Source: Roseiflexus sp. RS-1
GTDB lineage: Bacteria > Chloroflexota > Chloroflexia > Chloroflexales > Roseiflexaceae
Reading direction: 5' to 3'
DNA: 64,000 bases
Assembly: GCF_000016665.1 (NCBI RefSeq)
Contig: NC_009523.1
Location: 2,542,001-2,606,000, forward strand
How positions within the stretch are numbered: position 1 is the stretch's first letter; each line of letters opens with the position of its first letter. Positions 23,263 to 30,800 of this stretch are shown in pieces. Under the pieces are notes generated by a model, which had not been told where the DNA came from, made no database searches, and was given only the letters and a program-made list of their open reading frames with translations. Made by a program: the position numbers and the translations under genes.

Positions 23263-24732
23263 CTATGACGATGAACCTCTGTCCACTGCTTCATGCGAGA
23301 GTTCCACTGCCGGTACTGCGATGCACATAACCGATCCGTCACTGCCAGTGCGTTCCAGCCAGATCTGCCCGCCGAGAGCCTCGACGTCACGACGCGCCAG
23401 GCTCAGTCCGAGCCCTGCGCCGGGTTGATCTGCCAGCGCACGGGTGCGGCGCCCGCGATAAAACGCATTGAACAGCAAGTCCTGCTCTTCGGGTGGAATG
23501 CCTGGACCCTGATCTTCGATAGTGATAACGGCAAGACCATCACGCAGGGATGCCGTGATCGTCACCGTTCCAGCGTCACTGTATCGGATGGCGTTATCGA
23601 CGACTTCGTGCAGTGCATGACGAAGCGTGGTGACGTCACCCCATACTGCAAGTCCTTCAGGCGCCTGGACGTGCAGGTGAAGCCCTTTTGCGCGCACTGC
23701 TGGCATGAATGTTTCGGCAATTTCTTCGAGCAAAGGAAGGAGTTCGATCGATGACGAGGCGCGATGCAGGCGCTCTTCTGTTTCTTCGAGCGCGTGATCC
23801 ATCAGCAGCACCCGGTCGACCAGCGTCTCGAGTTGCAGGATGCTGTTGCGTACAACGTGGATGAGTTCGCGCATCAGTTCCGGTTGGCGCGTCAGCAGTT
23901 GCAGTGCCAGAGAAAGGCTCGTGACCGGCGTGCGCAGTTCGTGACCGACGTGCTCAATGAATTCGTCCTTCAGTTTATCGAGCCGACGCAGTTGATTGTT
24001 CAGGCGCGCAATTTCGGTGTATGCGCGAGTATTCTCGAGTGCGCTGGCGACCGCCGGCGCCAGCGTGACGAGCAGGCTGATCGTCTGGGGTGAGTATCCG
24101 CGTCGACTCATCGACCAGCCGCATCCGTAGATCCCCACCAGGCGACTGCCGATGCGAAGCGGAAATGCAAGCCCTACGCCCTGCGCCACGAAGGGTTTGA
24201 CCCATTCATCGTCAGAGTGTGCTGGAATGCGCACATACTCACCGCAGCGCCGCAGTTTGTTCACACTCGCTCCCTGCGCCAGCAGGGTTGCACCGGGAAA
24301 ATGTTTCTCCTGACCAAGCGCGACAAACACATGGTCATCCGGCGGTTCGAGCATCCAGAGCGTTGCGCTGTACAATCGCAATCGACCTGGCAGATCATCG
24401 ATGAGGAGCGCGCGCAATGCGTCCGGCTCGATGGTGCGGCTGAGTGCAGCGCTGAACTCACGCAGGATTTCTTCGCTATCCTGCCAGCGCAGGCGCAGGA
24501 GATGGTTGCTGATTATCACCAACCGTCGTCGCAACGGAACGACGGCAACTGCCAGCCCGACCGACGCCAGCATATGCAGGGTTGCGTGATCCCGGATCCC
24601 GAACTGCGATAACAGGATAAGCAGTCCAAGGTACAGAAAGACCAGCAGGAGCGCCAGGCTCACGTTCACCAGCACCATGCCAAGCAATCGCGCCCGTAGA
24701 TAAGTGTCCACCAATGTGGATTTTTGTCCCAC
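23263..24732 (-). CDS. sensor histidine kinase with GAF-like domain
   Basis: 489 residues. Two membrane segments lie near the N-terminus (about 15-42 and 50-68). A GAF-like sensor domain spans about 85-235 (GLAFPLRIGSRLVGIYGCGW). A short coiled coil leads to the phospho-acceptor His264 in FIEHVGHELRTPVTSLS. The ATPase domain has the N box HEVVDNAIRY, DQGPGI and GAGLGLSLARR. No extracytoplasmic sensor is present, so it detects a cytoplasmic or membrane signal. No response regulator lies beside it. Confidence 0.93.
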   Translation of the reverse strand: MGQKSTLVDTYLRARLLGMVLVNVSLALLLVFLYLGLLILLSQFGIRDHATLHMLASVGLAVAVVPLRRRLVIISNHLLRLRWQDSEEILREFSAALSRTIEPDALRALLIDDLPGRLRLYSATLWMLEPPDDHVFVALGQEKHFPGATLLAQGASVNKLRRCGEYVRIPAHSDDEWVKPFVAQGVGLAFPLRIGSRLVGIYGCGWSMSRRGYSPQTISLLVTLAPAVASALENTRAYTEIARLNNQLRRLDKLKDEFIEHVGHELRTPVTSLSLALQLLTRQPELMRELIHVVRNSILQLETLVDRVLLMDHALEETEERLHRASSSIELLPLLEEIAETFMPAVRAKGLHLHVQAPEGLAVWGDVTTLRHALHEVVDNAIRYSDAGTVTITASLRDGLAVITIEDQGPGIPPEEQDLLFNAFYRGRRTRALADQPGAGLGLSLARRDVEALGGQIWLERTGSDGSVMCIAVPAVELSHEAVDRGSSS

Positions 24733-24841
24733 GGTGATCTCCTACTGCGCAGTTATCCGCATGAAGAGAACGTTACTACAGTATGTCGGAGGTACGTGGA
24801 GGAGTGAAAAAGGTCAATCTGTCGCCATTGTGAGCGACATA

Positions 24842-24876
24842 TAGCCGATAACCGATAGCCGATAATCGATAGCCGG
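24842..24876. repeat. heptanucleotide repeat (TAGCCGA type), five units
   Basis: TAGCCGA, TAACCGA, TAGCCGA, TAATCGA, TAGCCGG in direct succession. The surrounding gap 24733-25163 holds no gene I can support. Confidence 0.8.
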
Positions 24877-25163
24877 GTTGAGAAAGGTCAGTCTGCCGCC
24901 TGCACAACAGACCGCCTAGACTTTCCAGCCGGGACTGCCCTTGACCACTTCCGATACCGGTCGGCGCACGCGGGCCTGGTCGTCGTCGCTGGCGGAGCGA
25001 CGTGACGCGGCGGCCATCGCATCCGCGAACGTTTACAGCTTTGTTACGACCCATATCTTCCATCGTGCGGCGTCTTCTGGTATTGTACCAGCGTAGCGCA
25101 TCCGGGGAGCGTCTGTGATGTCCATACAGGTCGGAACGGATGCACGAAAGGGGGATGCCGGCG

Positions 25164-26645
25164 ATGCATCAGGTCATCCGGCGAATGCCGGGGTCGCATC
25201 AATCGGGGACGACAGTGCGCCATGCGCGGGGCGTCATCGGCGTCCGGCGCGTATGGGCGCACGAATGCGGCGCAGAAGCCGTCGAAGCGCTGGCGCTGGT
25301 CGCCGCGCTCATTGCGCTGCTGGCGCTTCTCAGCCTGGTCGTGCGCGACCGGGCGGCCGCGATCGGCGCTGCGGCGACGGCGACGCTCGCGGGCTGGCTG
25401 GCAGGCGCGCCGGGTGCGGCGTCGGTCGGCGGGACGCCGGGCATCACGCCGCTGACGGTAACGGCGCCGCCCCATACCGTCGTGAGCCTGCCGCAGCTGC
25501 TGGTGCAGACGACGGACGCCGCACCGTGGGCGACGTGGGGGATCGGGATCGCGGGCGGTCTGCTGTCGGCTGCCGCAGCGTGGCGGACGGCGACCGGCGG
25601 AGCGCTGCAACCGGACGCCGGGGCGTGGCTTCGTCTGGTCGGCGCGGCAGTCGACTGGCTCATCCGGCAGGGCGCAGGGCTGGTCATCGGTTTCTGCGAG
25701 GGGGTCGTCGACACGATAGCCGGACTGGTCACCCTGGTCGTCGATGTGGTCAAACTCATTGCGGGCGATGAGGCCACGCGCCGCACATACGGCGCGCTGC
25801 TGGAGGCGCTGGCGCGCGACCCGCTCGGAACCCTCGCAGGCATTTTTGAGGCGATAATCGCGCCGATCAAGACCGACTGGCAGGCGGGGCGCTACGGGGA
25901 AGCGATCGGCAGAGCGGTGTTTGAGCTTTTGCCGGCAATCCTCGCCATTGTTACCGGGGGCGGGAGCGCTGCGGGGTATGCGGCGAAGGCGGGGAACGCG
26001 GGCAAAGCGGCGGACGCGCTGGCGGACGCCGGGCGGATCGTGAGTCACGTTGACGACGTTGGGCGGATTGTAGAGCGAGTGGACGATGCGGCCAGAGGGG
26101 TGGACGCGCTGGCGGATACCGGGCGGACGGCGGGGACGGCAGCCGGGAAGGCGGCGAGCCATGCTGATGACGCCGCAGACCTGGCCCGATCAGCAACCAG
26201 GATTTCCGAGAACCTGGCTCAGGAAGCAGCTCAGCGCACCCTCCCTCTTGGTTTCAGGAACGCCGATAAGTTCGCCCAATTTGGCGCTCGACTAAAACAA
26301 GGATTGCAAAATGCAGGGTACGGAGATGTTCAGGCAGCCTTCCGTGGTAGTTCCGTCACTGGCGTAAGCTTCAAGACAGGTGCACCCTTCGACGTCGGAC
26401 GCGTGAGTGACTTTGATCTCGCTTTGGCGAGTTCCACTCTCCTGCAGCGCGCTAAAGAACTCGGCATCGGGCTTCGGGGCGGCGGAACACGGACCGTGCC
26501 GCTCAAAGACAAACACCTTAAAATGCTGGGGCTCTTGGATTTACAACAAGAACTTAATGAGATGGCTGGGAGACCTGTGACCTTTATGATCTACGAGTCC
26601 ATCGAGTCCATCGCACAAAGGGGTCCTTACATCATCGTGCGCTAA
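25164..26645 (+). CDS. polymorphic toxin with prepilin-like leader and nucleotidyltransferase-like tip
   Basis: 493 residues from ATG at 25164, preceded by AAAGGGGG (ATG 25140 is possible). The N-terminus has a type IV prepilin/TadE-like cleavage site, ECG|AEAVE with Glu at +5, followed by a 20-residue hydrophobic run (42-61). The middle is low-complexity Ala/Gly/Asp with recurring DALADxGR and AxHADDAA units (about 275-345). The C-terminal domain (about 350-493) has GSSVTG (395-400) and SDFDLAL with Asp416 and Asp418. This resembles the GS...DxD core of nucleotidyltransferases, followed by LGLLDLQQELNEMAGRPVTF. An immunity-type gene follows. The toxin reading is inferred from architecture and neighbours. 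Confidence 0.72.
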   Translation: MHQVIRRMPGSHQSGTTVRHARGVIGVRRVWAHECGAEAVEALALVAALIALLALLSLVVRDRAAAIGAAATATLAGWLAGAPGAASVGGTPGITPLTVTAPPHTVVSLPQLLVQTTDAAPWATWGIGIAGGLLSAAAAWRTATGGALQPDAGAWLRLVGAAVDWLIRQGAGLVIGFCEGVVDTIAGLVTLVVDVVKLIAGDEATRRTYGALLEALARDPLGTLAGIFEAIIAPIKTDWQAGRYGEAIGRAVFELLPAILAIVTGGGSAAGYAAKAGNAGKAADALADAGRIVSHVDDVGRIVERVDDAARGVDALADTGRTAGTAAGKAASHADDAADLARSATRISENLAQEAAQRTLPLGFRNADKFAQFGARLKQGLQNAGYGDVQAAFRGSSVTGVSFKTGAPFDVGRVSDFDLALASSTLLQRAKELGIGLRGGGTRTVPLKDKHLKMLGLLDLQQELNEMAGRPVTFMIYESIESIAQRGPYIIVR

Positions 26646-26895
26646 TCATAAACCGTTCAGGCCAACTCGCAGGCAAGCCGAGAAAATCCTGCGCCGGGTC
26701 AAGCGCTGGCGATTGAGCAGCCATACAAATCCCGACAGGTTGTGCCCTGGAGTTGGTCATTCTGTGCAGTATCCGATACAAGCTCGATTGCGGATGGACA
26801 TCAACGCTTGCCCTTTGCTTTACAAGTTGGATGCGGCTTTTGTCCCGACCGATTATACAAAACTCTCACGACTTCTCTCGGTCAAAGGAGGAAGC

Positions 26896-27216
26896 ATGAA
26901 GACGTATGACCTCTATGGATTCGACCACGATGACCTGGAGGCGGCGCGGGTGGCTGTCGAGCAGGCGCTCGGCGTCCAACTAGCGCCACACGAAAGCTTA
27001 CATCGGGGAGATTACTATCGGCTTGATACAGTAGGTGAGGAAAACTTCGAACTACAGAGGAATTTCGACCCGTTCTACGAGGAAGTGGTGGAAGACGAAT
27101 TTCCTGAGATTAGTATTCTCCTTTACGTCAACGGAACAGAGCGGCCAGAAGAGCTTGAGCGGATACTGACCGCCAGGATTCCGAATCTAAGGCTCCTGAG
27201 GCGGGAGACCCTTTAG
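26896..27216 (+). CDS. probable immunity protein for the upstream toxin
   Basis: 106 residues from ATG at 26896, preceded by an ideal AAAGGAGG site. Small, acidic, soluble (YGFDHDDLEAARVAVEQALG, HESLHRGDYYRLDTVGEENF). The position directly after the toxin gene and the size fit an immunity protein, and the sequence style resembles small Imm families, though I cannot name one. A 250-bp gap (26646-26895) separates it from the toxin and holds nothing recognisable, so it may have its own promoter. Confidence 0.6.
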   Translation: MKTYDLYGFDHDDLEAARVAVEQALGVQLAPHESLHRGDYYRLDTVGEENFELQRNFDPFYEEVVEDEFPEISILLYVNGTERPEELERILTARIPNLRLLRRETL

Positions 27217-27303
27217 CGGCTGCGATGATAGTGGTGTGTACCGACCGTGCGCCGATATGCGCAACTGCACTGGCAGCGGCGGAACGCCAGCGGGTTGATG
27301 TAG

Positions 27304-27861
27304 TATCATAGCCGATACGATGATCTGGCGACCGGGCGGGCGGCGGACGCGCTGGCGGACGCCGGGCGGACGGCGGGGACGGCAGCGGGGAAGGCGGCGA
27401 GCCATGCCGATGACGCCGCCGGACTGGCAGGACGAATCAGAATCACCCCTGACGACGTAGATCCCCTCAGGCTGCGCACGCTGGAAGCCAGACAAAGAGC
27501 TTTGGGAACAGAGCCTCGTGGTGGGCGTTATCGCCCTCATGAGGGTGAAGTCGGTGCTATAATTGAGGACTGGTTTGGAGGGCTGCGACGTAGCCCCGAT
27601 CCAGAAGCGGATTGGATTGGAACAAGCGGTTCTTATGAAGGCAAGACTTTTGATCTTATCGGACTTCCGCGAGGCGCCAGCGCTTTCCATTCGGATAACA
27701 TGGAGAACTTTCTCCCTGCGGTAGATATGCATTTCTTGAAGTCTGTCGACTATATCGTCCTTGATGTACGATTTATGACCCCAGCTCAAAAAGAGACGGT
27801 ACTAAGGCATATTAATGCACAATGGGCGTCAGAGAAGTCTCGCTTGATACTCGTGGAGTAA
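27304..27861 (+). pseudogene. orphan toxin tip module with repeated linker, no start codon
   Basis: The frame opens after TAG at 27301 and has no usable start before TTG 27502. Its first residues (AADALADAGRTAGTAAGKAA) copy the linker of the upstream toxin. A new C-terminal domain follows (LEARQRALGTEPRGG, EVGAIIEDWFGGL, DPEADWIGTSGSYEGKTFDL, FLKSVDYIVLDVRF). This ExxxxxE/DW.../YD layout recurs in C-terminal toxin domains of large secreted proteins, probably nucleases. The module is silent as it stands, and recombination in the linker could swap it onto the expressed toxin. Confidence 0.65.
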
Positions 27862-27864
27862 GAT

Positions 27865-28227
27865 ATGAGTGTGCTACTGCCTACAGGAAGACTTTGGGCG
27901 GCTAATCGATGGATAACTCGCACGTTTCTTGAAGATGCCATGTTATTCATAGATGCCGCTCCCTCATTAGAAAGCAAGATAAAGTTTTGTATCGACACAG
28001 AACTTTACGATTTATACCTCGAGAGTGTCGATTTATCCGTGTTAGAAGAATTCAGATCGCTGGTCGGGAAGGTCATAGATTATCGCTCAAGAGTGGGTGG
28101 AAGCGACTTTTACCTCCCTGACTACTTTCCAATGTACATGTCCAAATTGACTGAACTGGGACGGCTGGTAGAAGAAGCCCGTAATGAATTAACTTATCGG
28201 TTAAGAGGAGGTCGTGCACAATCATGA
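27865..28227 (+). CDS. probable immunity protein of the orphan toxin module
   Basis: 120 residues, starting 3 bp after the toxin-module stop. Helical (FIDAAPSLESKIKFCIDTEL, SVDLSVLEEFRSLVGKVIDY), with no known family. Base composition is clearly more AT-rich than the flanking genes, a sign of acquisition. Function is inferred from position only. Confidence 0.5.
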   Translation: MSVLLPTGRLWAANRWITRTFLEDAMLFIDAAPSLESKIKFCIDTELYDLYLESVDLSVLEEFRSLVGKVIDYRSRVGGSDFYLPDYFPMYMSKLTELGRLVEEARNELTYRLRGGRAQS

Positions 28228-28370
28228 GACGCTTTAGGCAAAAGACGTTACTTGCAAGGACTTATATTGATTTATGATATACCTCCTGGAATTATGACCA
28301 GGATGACGCCATGCTATTCGTTGTGCGGATGAATGTGCCAAAGCTAGGGCGATCTGGCAGTTAAGTCGCT
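28228..28370 (+). other. gap with a possible coding remnant
   Basis: AT-rich gap between two immunity-like genes. A short frame ending at 28364 reads WNYDQDDAMLFVVRMNVPKL and could be the tail of a lost toxin or immunity gene. No start or ribosome site fits. Confidence 0.2.
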
Positions 28371-28823
28371 ATGAAATATAAACACTTACTCACGGAAATT
28401 GATCGAGACATCAGGACTATAGGACGGACGCTGCAACCCGGATGTACTAGAGACCAGCTCGATCAACTTATACAAAAAGTGCAAAATGAATTAGGTGCGA
28501 AACTTCCTGAAGGTTATATAGAGTTCCTTTCCTACACCGATGGATTATTGTATAACGGTCTGATGATATATGCGTCGAACGAATCTTTTCTTCAAGGAAG
28601 GCAAGATTTGTCTGTTTGGGGTATTATCGAAGCGAATATCTTGCATCGAAGCGACCCTTTTTATAATGACTTCCTGGTTTTTGGGCAGGGAAACATGGAT
28701 TACTATACCCTCCACCTGCCTGATGACTCATATCGCATTATTGATCGTGTTCCCGGGAATGTCATAGATATTCTTCCATCCTTCGATGACCTTATAGTGC
28801 AAGCTATTGAAGACCATTTATAG
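28371..28823 (+). CDS. SMI1/KNR4 (SUKH) family immunity-like protein
   Basis: 150 residues, intact. The pattern of a SUKH-fold protein is visible: helix RDQLDQLIQKVQNELGAKLP, then EGYIEFLSYTDGLLYNGLMI, VWGIIEANI, and a late strand DYYTLHLPDDSYRIIDRVPG. SUKH proteins are common broad immunity proteins in polymorphic-toxin loci. Codons are AT-rich like those of the preceding gene. There is no toxin directly upstream, so it looks like a banked immunity gene. No clear ribosome site is seen. Confidence 0.75.
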   Translation: MKYKHLLTEIDRDIRTIGRTLQPGCTRDQLDQLIQKVQNELGAKLPEGYIEFLSYTDGLLYNGLMIYASNESFLQGRQDLSVWGIIEANILHRSDPFYNDFLVFGQGNMDYYTLHLPDDSYRIIDRVPGNVIDILPSFDDLIVQAIEDHL

Positions 28824-29007
28824 GCTATTCCGCCGGTGTACGCAGTGGCATGGCAGTTCCCGCAATCGAGACAGCGCGCCCTTCAGATGGTCTGGCGCGA
28901 TCTTCACAGCGCTTATCCCACCCGGCTTCCCGGCGCTGAGCCGGCAGCAGCGAATGGGACAGGCGCCGTCGCTCTCTGGCACGCATTATAACCGTACCCG
29001 AATCGTC

Positions 29008-29180
29008 TTACAGCAGTTCTCAGATACATTGACCGTCGTCCAGGTCTGCCGTGTCACGCGAGACGCCCCGTTTTCGGCAAAGCGTAGACCGAAATTCATT
29101 TCGGTCACCGTGTCGGGAGCGCGATTCTGGGAGCGTTCAACTCTGTCCAATTGGTTCAACCTCTATGGGAACTGCTATAA
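29008..29180. mobile_element. MITE copy 1 (173 bp)
   Basis: Left end TTACAGCAGTTCTC, right end GGGAACTGCTATAA: near-inverted 14-bp termini. The middle contains the palindrome GACCGAAATTCATTTCGGTC. It closely matches copy 2 at 29932-30097 and shares ends with copy 3 at 54114-54377. It carries no gene, so it would need a transposase in trans. Its right end abuts the 3' end of the GH38 relic. Confidence 0.85.
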
Positions 29181-29641
29181 TCTCGAACGGACGCACGTTG
29201 CACCGCACCCTGTTCCCCTCCACCGTGACCGGTCCGGTCTCGCGCAACCTCCACCGCCGACTCCACCGGTCGCCCGAAGTCGAGGCAGACCTGACCGCGC
29301 TGGTTGTGCGCTTCGTACATGCGCACAATCAACCCATCGCCGTCGTCCGCAGTTTTGATCGTTTCGACCCCTTCGACCGTTGCGCGCAGCGGTCCGTCTT
29401 CGACCACGCGCCACTCGCTGATGTCGTGGATCGGGTACGGTTTTTCGAGATAGAACGGATCGATATCCCAGGCATCCCAGAACATCGGGCGGTCTTCGTA
29501 CAGGACGAGCTGGTTGCCGCTGGCGCCTTCAGCAATGATTTCACGCTCATAGCGTGCATCGTAGAGCGATCCAATTTCGCCATGTGTATCGAACTCGATG
29601 CGAAACTCGTCGGACGCCAGATACTCGCAACGGACGGTGCG
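29165..29641 (-). pseudogene. GH38 alpha-mannosidase C-terminal relic
   Basis: Minus-strand remains of an alpha-mannosidase: EYLASDEFRIEFDTHGEIGS, LYDARYEREIIAEG, NQLVLYEDRPMFWDAWDID. A join lacking several strands follows (ATVEG|VETIKTADDG), then MYEAHNQRGQVCLDFGRPVE. A frame change comes next, and the other frame gives VTVEGNRVRCNVRPFEI. The catalytic N-terminal half is missing. The last residues and stop are supplied by the MITE end. No intact copy is in the window. Confidence 0.75.
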
Positions 29642-29842
29642 ACGCTTTGGCAGTTGCTGGCCATTGCGACGCAGATGTGTCAGTTGATCGCGGCGCGTGG
29701 CGACGACGCGGGCATCGAGGCGGCGCTGGCAGCGCTGGGGTGTTCCTGCCGCTCCAGCGCCGACGGTCGCCCGGCGCGCGTGTGGCTGGCGGACCTCTGC
29801 GACCGGATGCTGCAGGCAGCGGAGGCGATCCAGCACCGGTAA
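29642..29842 (+). other. possible fragment of an unknown gene
   Basis: A plus-strand frame ending at 29842 reads LLAIATQMCQLIAARGDDAG, IEAALAALGCSC, then VWLADLCDRMLQAAEAIQHR. It looks coding (helical, alanine-rich) but has no proper start: upstream, the frame runs antisense through the mannosidase relic. It is probably the 3' end of a gene joined to the relic by rearrangement. Confidence 0.25.
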
Positions 29843-29931
29843 TCGTCCAGGCGGATGCGTTCGGCGAGTGGGTGCGTCGCCTGGGCTGAGCATAGACCGG
29901 AGGGCGCTGCTCTGGACTACTTTATAGCAGT

Positions 29932-30097
29932 TCTCAGATACGTTGACCCCTGTCCGGATCTGCTGTGTCGTGTAAGGCGCCCGTTTCCGTCAGAGCGTAG
30001 ACCGAAATTTATTTCGGTCACCGTGGTGTTTGGTAGCGCGATTCTGGGAGTGTTCAACCCCGTCCAATTGGTTCAACCTCTATGGGAACTGCTATAA
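29932..30097. mobile_element. MITE copy 2 (166 bp)
   Basis: Left end TTATAGCAGTTCTC, right end GGGAACTGCTATAA (13 of 14 inverted matches). The internal palindrome GACCGAAATTTATTTCGGTC is at 29999-30018. The end TGCTATAAT forms an outward-facing extended -10 at 30091-30098, just upstream of the CPCC gene. Confidence 0.88.
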
Positions 30098-30098
30098 T
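30091..30098 (+). promoter_or_regulatory. outward -10 element at the MITE end
   Basis: TGCTATAAT spans the right end of MITE copy 2. A weak -35-like GTTCAA lies 16 bp before TATAAT. Transcription would start near 30104, right before the CPCC gene, so the element may provide its promoter. Confidence 0.45.
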
Positions 30099-30112
30099 GC
30101 TCAGTGAGGAGA

Positions 30113-30394
30113 ATGACTGTGCAGAGGTATACATGCCTGGTGTGTGGGTTTTCGGAGCTGGATCAACCCCCTTGGGATCCACATACAGGGGCGCCCGGTT
30201 TTGATATTTGCCCGTGCTGCGGATGTGAATCTGGATATGACGATGCAACGATTCAGGCGAAGGAAAAGTACCGTAAAGAATGGATCAGGCAGGGCGCCAT
30301 ATGGTTCGAACCGAAGTTGAAACCAGATGAATGGGACCTGAGTGAGCAATTACGTCGAATTGGGGTAGATCTCGATAGCGTCATGAAGCAGTAG
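30113..30394 (+). CDS. CPCC cysteine-rich protein
   Basis: 93 residues from ATG 30113; GTG 30119 has better spacing (7 bp) from GAGGAG and may be the real start. Zinc-ribbon-like cysteines occur as CLVCGF and FDICPCCGCESGYDD. This is the CPCC cysteine-rich family, often found among immunity genes in toxin islands. The C-terminus is charged and soluble. Its neighbours are MITE copy 2 upstream and repeats downstream. Confidence 0.75.
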   Translation: MTVQRYTCLVCGFSELDQPPWDPHTGAPGFDICPCCGCESGYDDATIQAKEKYRKEWIRQGAIWFEPKLKPDEWDLSEQLRRIGVDLDSVMKQ

Positions 30395-30479
30395 CCCGCA
30401 GCGCTATTAGAGCCTATCCGAAAAACTGGCGCACCTCTTCGCTTGTGGCGTGATCGCCTTGCGTTCCGCACCAGTGCCC

Positions 30480-30740
30480 CATGTGATGACCGAAATAAAT
30501 TTCGGTCTACACCTCGCTGGACACGGGCGCCTCGTGTTGTCGGGCTGATGAAGATTGAGAGTTTATTCCGCTATACCGCGCTAGCCGTGGGGCTGAACCC
30601 CTCGGCTATGCGAGGTGAAGCCCGCCTGCGCGGGCTATACCGAATTATTTATTCAAAGACCATAAGCCCCAGGCTCTCCAGGGCGAGGTCCGCCTGTGCG
30701 GGCTATATCGGATTATTTATTCAAGGACCATCAGGTCGCC
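30480..30740. repeat. composite palindromic repeat, inverted copy of the 1411-1700 family
   Basis: Begins with CCCCATGTGATGACCGAAAT and the palindrome at 30487-30506. Two tandem versions of a GC-rich hairpin unit follow (GCCCGCCTGCGCGGGCTATA and GTCCGCCTGTGCGGGCTATA), each ending TTATTTATTCAA-GACCAT. The reverse complement of this order is found at 1501-1618. Nothing else is visible in the 30395-30800 gap. Confidence 0.8.
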
Positions 30741-30800
30741 CGGATGCAGTCATACACGACATCCAGGCGACCCGCAGATTGAGCGATGCCCGTCTTTCTG

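Noticed and set aside
25044-26162. 372-codon arginine/proline-rich frame on the minus strand
   Set aside because: Mirror of the alanine-rich linker of the polymorphic toxin; composition is typical of an out-of-frame shadow.
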